Of a stretch of DNA of 54,326 nt, positions 33,963 to 41,666 are shown one piece after another. Each line of letters begins with the position of its first letter. Position 1 is the stretch's first letter. The notes beneath the pieces are model-generated. The model did not search any database, was not told where the DNA came from, and saw nothing but the letters and a program-made list of their open reading frames with translations. Source of the stretch: Actinomycetota bacterium. Lineage in GTDB: Bacteria > Actinomycetota > Actinomycetes > Mycobacteriales > Pseudonocardiaceae. The stretch is taken from NCBI GenBank assembly GCA_021324675.1, contig JAJPIR010000344.1, positions 1 to 54,326 of the forward strand, in the 5' to 3' direction. Made by a program: the position numbers and the translations under genes.

Positions 33963-36437
33963 GTGGCGCTGGTTGACGACCGCGGTGTCCGGTTCGACCG
34001 CGGCGAGCAGGCGGGCGTGCAGGCCTTCGATCGGCAGCCGCCGCAGGACATCACGGCTGAGCAATCCGTACTCGGCGGAATGCTGCTGTCCAAAGACGCC
34101 ATCGCCAGTGTCGTGGAAGTCTTGCGGAGTCAAGACTTCTACCGGCCCGCTCATCAGGTCGTCTTCGACAGCATCCTCGATCTCTACGGGCGCGGCGAGC
34201 CAGCCGATCCCATCACCGTGTCCGCCGAGCTGGAACGCCGCGGCGAGTTGCTGCGCGTCGGCGGAGCGCCCTACCTGCATACCTTGATCTCAACCGTGCC
34301 CACTGCGGCCAACGCCGGGTATTACGCCGAGATTGTCGCCGGGAAGGCCGTGCTGCGACGTCTCGTGGAAGCCGGTACCCGGATCGTCCAGCTCGGCTAC
34401 CACGGCGCCGACGGCGCTGACGTCGATGAGGTGGTCGACCGCGCGCAGGCTGCCGTCTACGAGGTCACCGAGCGGCGGATGAGCGAGGACTACATCGCGC
34501 TGGAGGAACTGCTCCAGCCCACGATGGACGAGATCGACGCCATCGCCTCGCGGGGCGGGGCTTCCGCGGGCGTCCCGACTGGCTTCACGGATCTCGACGC
34601 GGTGACCAACGGCTTGCATCCCGGCCAGATGGTGATCATCGCGGCCCGACCCGGTATCGGGAAGGCGCTCGCACTGGACACCCCGTTGCCGACGCCAACC
34701 GGCTGGACCACGATGGGTGACGTCGCGGTGGGCGACGAGTTGCTGGGAGCCGACGGGCGCCCTACCACGGTGCTGGCAGCTACTGATGTGCTGCAGGGAC
34801 GGCCGTGTTACGAGGTCGAGTTCTCCGACGGCACCGTCATCGTCGCTGACGGGGATCATCAATGGCTTACCGACACGCATACCTCGCGTTGCTCGGCACA
34901 GCAGGCTGCGACCGGCTACCGACCCCACCGCACGGTGCGCACAGATGCCAAGGTCCGTACTACCCAGGAGATCGCGGCGACACTGCGCTGCACCGCCGCT
35001 GATCACAGCCTCAATCACTCGGTGGTCAATTGCCGGCCACTCGAACTACCCGCGCAGGAACTGCTCATTCCGCCCTACTCGCTTGGTGTATGGCTCGGCG
35101 ACGGTGCCAGCCGCGCGACGAACTTCATCGGAACTGACCCTGCCATCATCATGCACATCGAGGCAGAAGGATTACTCGTTGTGCCGCGCGGTGGAATGCT
35201 GTATTCATTGCAGCTCCCAGAAGCTGAGCAGGGCCACCATGGGAGTGTCCAGGAGCGGATGCGGACCCTTGGGGTCTTCGGGAACAAGCATATCCCCCGG
35301 TCCTACTTGCGAGGGTCCTTCGCGCAGCGGCGAGCCCTTCTCGCTGGCCTACTCGACACTGCTGGCACGGTCAAATCCACTGGTCTCGTGCAGTTTTGCG
35401 TCGCCTCTGCCCAGCTTGCCCGTGATATGCGGGAATTGATTGTCAGTCTCGGCTACCGGTGCGCAATGGCGACGAGGTGGGTAACCGAGCGGTGCGAGCA
35501 GTCGGTGGCTGGATTACCGGCTCAGCCGGCGGACATCGTGCACACGCTGACCTTCAGCACAGATGACGATGTCTTCTGCCTGGAGCGCAAGCGGCTGGCG
35601 CACAAGCAATGTCGGCGGCATGCAGCTACCCAGTCAGGCCTGCGCTACATCGTCGACGTGCGGAAAGTGTCCTCCGTGCCGGTGCGATGCGTGCAAGTGG
35701 ACAATGCCGACCATCTGTACCTGGCCGGGGAGTCGATGATCCCGACTCACAATTCCACCCTGGGATTGGATCTCGCACGCTCCTGTTCGGTTGCTCACGG
35801 CATGGCCAGCGTGATCTTTTCTCTGGAGATGAGCCGCACCGAGATCGTCATGCGGTTACTGTCGGCCGAGGCCAAGATCCGCTTGGCCGATATGCGTTCC
35901 GGTCGGATGAGCGACGACGACTGGACCCGGCTGGCTCGGCGGATGGGCGAGATCAGTGAGGCTCCGCTTTTCATCGACGATTCACCGAACATGACGATGA
36001 TGGAGATCCGTGCCAAGGCGCGGCGCCTCAAGCAGCGCCACGATTTGCGTCTCATCGTCGTGGACTATATGCAGTTGATGACCTCGGGTAAGAAGGTCGA
36101 ATCCCGCCAGCAGGAAGTCAGCGAGTTCTCCCGGCACCTTAAGTTGCTGGCCAAGGAACTCGAAGTTCCCGTGGTCACCATCTCCCAGCTCAACCGCGGT
36201 CCCGAGCAGCGCACCGACAAAAAACCGATGCTGGCCGACCTTCGCGAGTCGGGAAGTTTGGAACAGGACGCCGACATGGTGATGCTGATCCACCGACCAG
36301 ATGCGTGGGAGCGGGACGACCCGCGCGCCGGTGAGGCAGATCTGATCCTCGCGAAGCATCGCAACGGGCCGACCGCTACCGTGACCGTGGCGCACCAGTT
36401 GCATTACAGCCGTTTTTACGATCTGGCCCGGGATTAA
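33963..36437 (+). CDS. dnaB: replicative DNA helicase DnaB with intein
   Basis: DnaB is the hexameric helicase that unwinds DNA at the fork. The 824-residue precursor holds a 363-residue intein in its Walker A motif; the spliced helicase would be 461 residues, normal for the family. N-terminal domain: QDITAEQSVLGGMLLSKDAI; after the intein come STLGLDLARSCS, FSLEMSRTEIVMRLL, LIVVDYMQLM (Walker B) and SQLNRGPEQRTDKKP. GTG 33963 is preferred because AAGGGGG lies eight bases upstream and the protein start resembles other DnaB proteins; the frame is open further upstream. Confidence 0.96.
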   Translation: MALVDDRGVRFDRGEQAGVQAFDRQPPQDITAEQSVLGGMLLSKDAIASVVEVLRSQDFYRPAHQVVFDSILDLYGRGEPADPITVSAELERRGELLRVGGAPYLHTLISTVPTAANAGYYAEIVAGKAVLRRLVEAGTRIVQLGYHGADGADVDEVVDRAQAAVYEVTERRMSEDYIALEELLQPTMDEIDAIASRGGASAGVPTGFTDLDAVTNGLHPGQMVIIAARPGIGKALALDTPLPTPTGWTTMGDVAVGDELLGADGRPTTVLAATDVLQGRPCYEVEFSDGTVIVADGDHQWLTDTHTSRCSAQQAATGYRPHRTVRTDAKVRTTQEIAATLRCTAADHSLNHSVVNCRPLELPAQELLIPPYSLGVWLGDGASRATNFIGTDPAIIMHIEAEGLLVVPRGGMLYSLQLPEAEQGHHGSVQERMRTLGVFGNKHIPRSYLRGSFAQRRALLAGLLDTAGTVKSTGLVQFCVASAQLARDMRELIVSLGYRCAMATRWVTERCEQSVAGLPAQPADIVHTLTFSTDDDVFCLERKRLAHKQCRRHAATQSGLRYIVDVRKVSSVPVRCVQVDNADHLYLAGESMIPTHNSTLGLDLARSCSVAHGMASVIFSLEMSRTEIVMRLLSAEAKIRLADMRSGRMSDDDWTRLARRMGEISEAPLFIDDSPNMTMMEIRAKARRLKQRHDLRLIVVDYMQLMTSGKKVESRQQEVSEFSRHLKLLAKELEVPVVTISQLNRGPEQRTDKKPMLADLRESGSLEQDADMVMLIHRPDAWERDDPRAGEADLILAKHRNGPTATVTVAHQLHYSRFYDLARD
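34665..35753 (+). other. DnaB intein, class 3 type, with LAGLIDADG endonuclease domain
   Basis: The intein runs from Ala1 (after ARPGIGK) to Asn363 (before STLG), 363 residues. Ala1 cannot be the usual nucleophile, but the class 3 W-C-T set is present: Trp67 in DGDHQWLT, Cys342 in VRCVQVDNADH and Thr361 in IPTHN. The homing endonuclease motifs are LGVWLGDG, with Asp146, and LAGLLDTAG, where Ala233 stands in place of the second catalytic acid. Splicing should restore the Walker A motif; DNA cleavage is probably lost. M. tuberculosis DnaB has an intein at the same site. Confidence 0.9.
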
Positions 36438-36458
36438 CGACCACCACCGGCCGGTGGC

Positions 36459-36752
36459 TCAGCCGGGCTCGCCACGGCGTTTGCGATGGATGATCCACGC
36501 TAGGTCGACCACAGCGATCGCGGCGAGCACCGCCAGCGCCACACCCAGAACCGTGAACCCAGCCATGATCACCAATGCTGCGGCGACCGCGCAGAACACC
36601 AGACCGAAGCCGGCCAGCACCGCGCGCAGGGTCAGTGCGCTGTACGCCGGAGGAGCACCACCAAATCCTGCTGTCGGGTCGTGGTAGTCGGGTAGCCCCC
36701 GTTCATAATCCGCCCGGCTACGCTTGCGGCGCCGGTTGCCCTGCTGCGACAC
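36459..36752 (-). CDS. small membrane protein
   Basis: The 97-residue product has a basic, Asp/Tyr-rich cytoplasmic N-terminus (RRKRSRADYERGLPDYHD) and two hydrophobic helices (AVLAGFGLVFCAVAAALVIM, TVLGVALAVLAAIAVVDLAW), ending in a basic tail. It converges on dnaB. No function is known. The start appears to be GTG at 36752, with AAGGGGTGG upstream. Confidence 0.75.
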   Translation of the reverse strand: MSQQGNRRRKRSRADYERGLPDYHDPTAGFGGAPPAYSALTLRAVLAGFGLVFCAVAAALVIMAGFTVLGVALAVLAAIAVVDLAWIIHRKRRGEPG

Positions 36753-37032
36753 AACCCCACCCCTTCGGATCAGCGCGGGCCGCGGCCCGGCACTTACCTA
36801 GGGAGTACCTCCGGCCGGGCGCAGTAAACCCCGACGTGGTGTGGTGCAAGGCCGCTGGTTCCCCCCGCCGAGACACCGGTGGACTCACCTGCCGTAGCAA
36901 GACCTTCAGTACAGGATCTTCGTCTTTGCGATCACTGAACCAGGCACAAGAAGATGATGTCAGGACCACGTGGCCACACCGGCCCGCCACCCCAGTTCTG
37001 AAACGACGTTCCAGTGCCCCTACGTTGACAGG
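36753..37032. other. intergenic region before the DMT leader
   Basis: About 280 bases without a convincing gene. It contains a GGGCCGCGGCCC palindrome near 36778-36790 and a CCACGTGG palindrome near 36966. It must hold the promoters of the two divergent genes; a TACGTT at 37021-37026 is a good -10 candidate for the rightward one. I could not match it to a known riboswitch. Confidence 0.4.
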
Positions 37033-37095
37033 GTGAGTGCGCTGGTTGCAAGCCACCCCACGGCCGCTGGTCCTGTCCGGCATCGCCCGTGCTGA
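37033..37095 (+). CDS. possible 20-residue leader ORF of the DMT gene
   Basis: GTG 37033 follows TACGTT by six bases, so it could start a leaderless mRNA. The frame encodes VSALVASHPTAAGPVRHRPC and ends in a TGA (37093-37095) that lies within the first codons of the DMT gene (GTG 37089). This overlap would couple the two. The peptide itself is not recognised. Confidence 0.35.
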   Translation: MSALVASHPTAAGPVRHRPC

Positions 37096-37955
37096 GTCTC
37101 CTTCTCGCCGTACTCGCCGCTCTGGGTAATGCGGCAGCGTCAGTACTCCAACGCAAAGCAAACCGGGACGAGCCGGAAGGGAGAGCTACCGGCCTGGCCT
37201 TGCTATGGCGCCTTGTCCGTCGCCCGGCATGGTTAGGCGGAATCGCTGTGCTGGTGGTGGCCTTCTTGCTACAGGCCGCCGCGCTGTCCACCGGGGCCAT
37301 CGCGATCGTCCAGCCGATCCTGGTACTGGAGCTGCCGTTCGCGCTCCTGATGGCCAGCATGGTCTTTCACAGCCGGCTTCATGCCCGGGAGTGGATCGCC
37401 ATCGTGGGGATGAGTGCCGGGCTCGCCGGCATGCTGTATGCACTCCAGCCCAACGGCGGTGATCCCAACCGTGCGCCTGGAGTGAGCTGGGTCATGGTCA
37501 TTACGGTCAGCCTCGCCGTCACAGCCATATTTGTCGTGCTCGGTTACCGCGCCGAGGGTCTTCGCCGGGCTGCCTACCTCGGGCTCGCCACGGGTATCGG
37601 TTTTGGGTTCATTGCCGCTCTCATCGCCAGTATCGGGGCGGCCTACGGCGCATCGGGCATCGGTGGGGTGCTGCGGGCACCACAAACGTACCTGGCGATC
37701 GTACTCGGCCCCGGCTTTTTCTTCCTGTTACAAAAGGCGTTGCAAGCTGGTCAATTGGTCGCCTCGCAACCTGCGCTGACGTTGGCCAACCCAGTGGTGT
37801 CCGTTGCCTTCGGCATCGTGGTGTTCGGTGAGCGCGTCCGAGGCGGGACATGGTTGATGCTGGCCTTGTTCGGTGCTGTATTGATCATCGTTTGCACCAT
37901 CCTGCTGGCGCGCTCCCCGCTCCTGCAAGGACCGCAACGGGCAGAGCCCCACTAG
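37089..37955 (+). CDS. DMT-superfamily transporter
   Basis: The 288-residue protein has nine or ten membrane helices and resembles actinobacterial DMT transporters with the opening LAVLAALGNAAASVLQRKAN and IAIVQPILVLELPFALLMAS. The substrate is unknown. No Shine-Dalgarno sequence precedes the GTG at 37089; translation may depend on the short leader ORF that overlaps it. A related gene lies at 43207-44139. The last five codons form part of the first unit of a 22-bp tandem array. Confidence 0.85.
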   Translation: MLSLLLAVLAALGNAAASVLQRKANRDEPEGRATGLALLWRLVRRPAWLGGIAVLVVAFLLQAAALSTGAIAIVQPILVLELPFALLMASMVFHSRLHAREWIAIVGMSAGLAGMLYALQPNGGDPNRAPGVSWVMVITVSLAVTAIFVVLGYRAEGLRRAAYLGLATGIGFGFIAALIASIGAAYGASGIGGVLRAPQTYLAIVLGPGFFFLLQKALQAGQLVASQPALTLANPVVSVAFGIVVFGERVRGGTWLMLALFGAVLIIVCTILLARSPLLQGPQRAEPH

Positions 37956-38070
37956 CTCACAGGCAGAGCCGCAGTAGCTCATGGGCAGAGCCGCAGTAGC
38001 TCATGGGCAGAGCCGCACTAGCTCACGGGCAGAGCCGCACTAGCTCACGGGCAGAGCCGCACTAGCTCAC
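37939..38070 (+). repeat. 22-bp tandem repeat array after the DMT gene
   Basis: Six units of exactly 22 bp, based on GGGCAGAGCCG then CACTAGCTCAC, run from 37939 to 38070. The first unit includes the DMT stop codon (TAG); each later unit repeats that TAG. Units differ at one to three positions. The period equals that of the arrays near leuS and ino1, but the sequence is unrelated. Confidence 0.9.
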
Positions 38071-38106
38071 GGAATCACCGAGTGCGGGTCATACGCTGGG
38101 CGCTGC

Positions 38107-39066
38107 ATGAGGTCAAACCCTGGTACCTGCGCGGTGTGGCCGGCCGTGGCGCCGGTTCTGCCGGTGCATGGCGGCGCTGGTCGTATCGTGGCGGGTGAAC
38201 TCGATGCGGCGCGGGTCGCTGCGGCCAGCCGCGGGCTGCACGCGAGCTTGATGGCGGGTATGGCGGTCTTGCGTGACGGTGGGTCGGCATTGGACGCCGT
38301 CGTTGCCGCCGTGGCGATCCTGGAGGACGACGAGCAGTTCAATGCTGGCAGGGGTGCCGTCCTCACGGTTGGCGGTGGCGTGGAACATGACGCGGCGGTA
38401 GCTGACGGCGCGACGCGCCGCGCGGGAGCTGTGACCTGTGTGAACGGTGTGCGCAATCCGGTGCGCGCGGCGCGGGCGGTGATGGACCGAACTCCCCATG
38501 TTCTGCTCAGCGGGGATGGGGCGCTGGAACTGGCCCGTCGGGAAGGCTTGGAGTTGGCGCCGACCGGCTGGTTTGTGACCGCTCGGCGGCAGAAGCAACT
38601 GGCCACGTTGCAGCGCGGCTGCCGGGTGGAATCCGAGATGACCGGCGGCACCGTGGGCGCCGTTGCTGTGGACGTCGAGGGCCACCTCGCGGCGGCGACC
38701 TCGACCGGCGGCAGCGCTGGCCAGCTGGCCGGCCGGATCGGGGATACCCCACTCCTCGGCGCCGGCACCTGGGCCGATGACCGGTCCTGCGCGGTCTCGG
38801 CGACGGGTGACGGTGAGGCGTTCATCCTCAGCGTCTTTGCGCATGAGGTGGATGCGCTGGTGCGGCTGGCCGGTCTCGATTTAGGCGCAGCCTGCGACCG
38901 GGCGCTGCAGGAGGTGAGCGCCAGGCGCGGAACAGGGGGATGCATCGGCGTGAGACCGGACGGTACGGTCGCGATGCCCTTCACCAGTCCGGGCATGTTC
39001 CGGGGCTGGATCGACGCGGCCGGCAACCCCAGGGTCGGGATGTTCGCCGGAGATTTATGCCAGTGA
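38107..39066 (+). CDS. isoaspartyl peptidase / L-asparaginase (Ntn-hydrolase, T2 family)
   Basis: This class self-cleaves to expose an N-terminal Thr nucleophile and hydrolyses asparagine or isoaspartyl peptides. The 319-residue protein has VLPVHGGAGRI, GGSALDAVVAAVAILEDDEQ, FNAGRGAVLT and the cleavage site before Thr in EMTGGTVGAVAVD, then STGGSAGQLAGRIGDTPLLG, the usual substrate-binding loop. Start ATG 38107. It stands alone after the tandem array. Confidence 0.92.
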   Translation: MRSNPGTCAVWPAVAPVLPVHGGAGRIVAGELDAARVAAASRGLHASLMAGMAVLRDGGSALDAVVAAVAILEDDEQFNAGRGAVLTVGGGVEHDAAVADGATRRAGAVTCVNGVRNPVRAARAVMDRTPHVLLSGDGALELARREGLELAPTGWFVTARRQKQLATLQRGCRVESEMTGGTVGAVAVDVEGHLAAATSTGGSAGQLAGRIGDTPLLGAGTWADDRSCAVSATGDGEAFILSVFAHEVDALVRLAGLDLGAACDRALQEVSARRGTGGCIGVRPDGTVAMPFTSPGMFRGWIDAAGNPRVGMFAGDLCQ

Positions 39067-39424
39067 CGGCCTATCGTCCTTGATGAGCCACAGGCACCGA
39101 GCGCAACTGCGACCGCGGTGATGATGGTTGGTATGGCCGCCCGTCGAACGATGATCACTCCCCTGGATCTGGTTCGGCAGCGCAGCCGCGCGAGACCAGG
39201 ACGACCGCCGGCGCCCGCGGTTGCCGGCAACCGCGGGTCCCTTACGGCTTTGACCTGACGTTTCGGACGCTACGCGGACCCAGATACCAGCCGGATATAC
39301 ATTTGGTGCACTGCGGGTGTTTTTGCCCGGAGCTGCCGGCGCGGTGCCCGCAATCTAGGCACGATTTCGGTGAGCCAGTTCAGGGCATTCAAGTATGGGG
39401 CAATGTGCGGTTAAGATCACCAAT
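39067..39424. other. intergenic region with a 24-bp palindrome
   Basis: A perfect 24-bp palindrome with arms CCCGCGGTTGCC and GGCAACCGCGGG lies at 39214-39237. On the minus strand 39067-39170 encodes what looks like a lipoprotein signal (IPTIITAVAVALGAC), but the frame then runs into the end of the asparaginase gene, so at most a fragment remains. The right part is clearly less GC-rich and marks the start of a compositional island. Confidence 0.45.
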
Positions 39425-39895
39425 ATGTCAGTGTGCAGGATATTCTGCGCCAACTGTGGCGTCATGGTGACGGTCTGTGGAATTCACGAACTGTTAACCG
39501 GGCCGGCCTGCGTCATCCAGGTGATGACTTGTTGTGGGCAGCCCAGGGTAGCATTACCGTATAGCGAAAGAACCGTTGACGTGATCCGTTCTGACGAAAC
39601 GGCACCGGATACCTCTCCCTATCCGGTGCGGCGGGGCCGCAGCTGGCTTGCCCCTCAGTCCAGCTGCGGCCCGGGCAATCCGCCAGGCGCGGTCCGTGCG
39701 GTTAGGCAGCGCATGGGTGAATTGTCAATTGCTGGGACGATTACCACTGCGGTGGCTGCTATTGCCGTCGCCAAGTTAAACCTTGAGCTGGCGGCTCAAG
39801 GTTTAACTGCTGACCGGTTATCTGCCGGCTCGTTCGATTTTAAACCGGGACTGAACAGTCGATATCATATCTTTGCCTCCGCGGGGCCATCGTAA
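39425..39895 (+). CDS. hypothetical Cys-rich protein (uncertain)
   Basis: The frame opens at ATG 39425 (or 39395) and encodes a Cys-rich segment, CRIFCANCGVMVTVCG followed by GPACVIQVMTCCGQ, that could bind zinc. The rest is less protein-like, and the DNA there forms three perfect stem-loops, so coding may stop mattering beyond about 39600. Alternatively the last 60 codons, from ATG 39715, are a separate small protein (MGELSIAGTITTAVAAIAVA). GC at third positions is only about half, unlike neighbours. Confidence 0.35.
   Translation: MSVCRIFCANCGVMVTVCGIHELLTGPACVIQVMTCCGQPRVALPYSERTVDVIRSDETAPDTSPYPVRRGRSWLAPQSSCGPGNPPGAVRAVRQRMGELSIAGTITTAVAAIAVAKLNLELAAQGLTADRLSAGSFDFKPGLNSRYHIFASAGPS
39601..39808. 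other. cluster of three perfect stem-loops
   Basis: Stem 1: GCACCGGATA with TATCCGGTGC (39601-39610, 39619-39628). Stem 2: GGGCCGCAGCTGG with CCAGCTGCGGCCC (39633-39645, 39659-39671). Stem 3: AGTTAAACCTTGAG with CTCAAGGTTTAACT (39774-39787, 39795-39808, 7-base loop). All arms are perfect and 10-14 bp long. A smaller CCGGC/GCCGG stem follows near 39900. This looks more like a structured RNA or a recombination site than coding sequence. Confidence 0.6.
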
Positions 39896-39943
39896 TCAGA
39901 CCGGCGGGACGGTCGCCGGCTGAACAGCGAAAGGGTGCTTCAG

Positions 39944-40222
39944 ATGATCGTGCGGATAATGGACGAAGGCCAAGTAGAGCTGGCTGAGGCAGATTTTGTC
40001 ACGCTCAACGCAGTGTATGACGAGCTCCTACTCAAGATCGAAAGTGGCGACGAGGTCGCCATCCGGCGCATGCTGAGAATGCTGCTCGACTCAGTTCGGG
40101 ATTTGGCGGTCCCCCTGCCGGAGGACGCGCGCGAACCAAGCGAGTTGATCCTTCCCAGCGTCGACGCGAGCGTGGACGAGATCAGGAGCGTCGCGAGTTA
40201 CTTCCCTTCGCTGGCTCCGTAG
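39944..40222 (+). CDS. PspAA-like (PspA-associated) small protein
   Basis: The 92-residue product, opening MIVRIMDEGQVELAEADF, with NAVYDELLLKIESGDEVAIR and VPLPEDAREPSELILPSVDA, matches the PspAA domain pattern found beside PspA in actinobacteria, where it takes part in the envelope-stress response. No pspA gene is near. GAAAGGG lies about nine bases before ATG 39944. It lies in the lower-GC island and converges on the ABC ATPase gene. Confidence 0.65.
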   Translation: MIVRIMDEGQVELAEADFVTLNAVYDELLLKIESGDEVAIRRMLRMLLDSVRDLAVPLPEDAREPSELILPSVDASVDEIRSVASYFPSLAP

Positions 40223-40261
40223 ACGTCAGTTGCTGACATGTATATCAAGAGCCGCACCGCG

Positions 40262-41005
40262 TTACTGTGCTGATGGAGCAGGTGTGATCCTCACCTTGGC
40301 GTGGTGCACCTGGTCGCTTTCGATATGCCCATCACGCAGCCGCACGACTCTTTTGGCAAACCGGGCGATCTCGTCTTCATGGGTGATCACCACGATCGTA
40401 CGACCGGCGTCGTTGAGCGCGCTCAGCAATTTCATGATTTCCATGCTGGACGCTGTGTCGAGATTTCCTGTGGGTTCATCGGCGAGGAGCAATGCGGGAT
40501 CGTTGATCAGCGCCCGCGCGATGGCAACCCGTTGCTGTTGACCTCCGGAGAGCTCATTAGGTAAGTGTTTTTGGCGCTCGTCAAGGCCGACCTGTTGCAG
40601 GGCTCGTCGAGCGAGATTGCGCCGAGATCGGGCGCCAGCGTAGATCAAAGGAAGCTCGACGTTGCTGATTGCGTTGGTCCGGGGAACAAGGTTGAACGAC
40701 TGGAACACGAACCCGATTTTGCGGTTGCGGATTTTGGCTAGCCGGTTATCGGACAGGCGGCTGACGTCGACATCATCGAGCAGGTACCGACCGCCCGTGG
40801 GGACATCTAAGCAGCCTAGAATGTTCATCAGCGTACTCTTGCCTGATCCGGATGGGCCCATGATGGCGACCATTTCGCCATCATCGATGCTCAGGTCGAT
40901 CCCGTGCAGTACCGGCACTACGACCTTGCCCATCTGGTACACTTTACGAAGATTTTCGAGCTGGATCACGCCGCTTCTCGATCTAGACTTTATGACTGTC
41001 GACAC
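40262..41005 (-). CDS. ABC transporter ATP-binding protein (MacB/LolD type)
   Basis: The 247-residue ATPase is complete: Walker A GPSGSGKST, Q-loop FVFQSFNLVPR, signature LSGGQQQRVAIARAL, Walker B ALLLADEPTGNLD and a switch His in VVITHE. This subfamily normally works with an FtsX-like permease encoded alongside; none is present here. Codon usage is less GC-rich than in neighbours. The start is GTG 41005 or a GTG at the conserved VIQLENL. Confidence 0.93.
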   Translation of the reverse strand: MSTVIKSRSRSGVIQLENLRKVYQMGKVVVPVLHGIDLSIDDGEMVAIMGPSGSGKSTLMNILGCLDVPTGGRYLLDDVDVSRLSDNRLAKIRNRKIGFVFQSFNLVPRTNAISNVELPLIYAGARSRRNLARRALQQVGLDERQKHLPNELSGGQQQRVAIARALINDPALLLADEPTGNLDTASSMEIMKLLSALNDAGRTIVVITHEDEIARFAKRVVRLRDGHIESDQVHHAKVRITPAPSAQ

Positions 41006-41113
41006 GTATACGGATTAGATCCGCACGGTTAGCCCCCTGGGGCATCGGCCAGCCACCGATCAGAACTATCTTGTCGGTGTTCTCATGCTGGTGACGCTTC
41101 GGCCCACCTGCAT

Positions 41114-41380
41114 TCACGAAGCTGCGCGGTAGGCATCTTCGAGTGACGCTTTACGCGGCGTCAGCTCTTGAGGCGTCAGCTCTTGAATGGGTATGTAATG
41201 GGCCGCGGCGGCCGAGGCAATGCTGCAAGCGTCCATGCCGGTCACCCAGAGTCCACGGTGGGATTCCGCGCGCACCGTTGCGCCCAGACCGCTTAACACC
41301 TTGGCCAGTCCGGTGCGACGAGGGGAGCGCACGAACACGCCGCAGCGAACCTGCTTGCTGAGTTCGGATACCTCGGCCAT
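41114..41380 (-). pseudogene. remnant of an ABC-2 type ATP-binding protein (C-terminal domain only)
   Basis: The frame encodes GVFVRSPRRTGLAKVLSGLG, ATVRAESHRGLWVTGMDA and IPIQELTPQ...KASLEDAY, the C-terminal regulatory domain of DrrA/CcmA-type ABC ATPases. The nucleotide-binding domain that should precede it is absent. A short duplication (ELTPQELTP) is visible near the end. It is read as a decayed gene. Confidence 0.6.
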
Positions 41381-41666
41381 GACCACAATGGTGCCGCGTG
41401 CGGGGCATGCGCGCATCGGAGCACGGTCCGAAGCTCGGTGTCAGACCCTGCTCCGACACGAGCCCTGTCGCGGGTGTCCACGCATGGCCAACTCCTAGCC
41501 CGGCTTCCCGGTAACGATCCCTGGTGACCGCACGAGCCCCAACCGTGCGCCATCACGTCTCTGGGACCGGTCATCAGGCCTGGTACGTATCCCGCCGGAA
41601 CGTCGGGAGCACCGAAACAGGCACCGGATTCGCGGGTCTCGCGGCGCCGATATACCCTCCACCGCG

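Noticed and set aside
36753-37032. Magnesium or cobalamin riboswitch before the DMT gene
   Set aside because: I could not find the conserved blocks of either class; only short GC palindromes are present.
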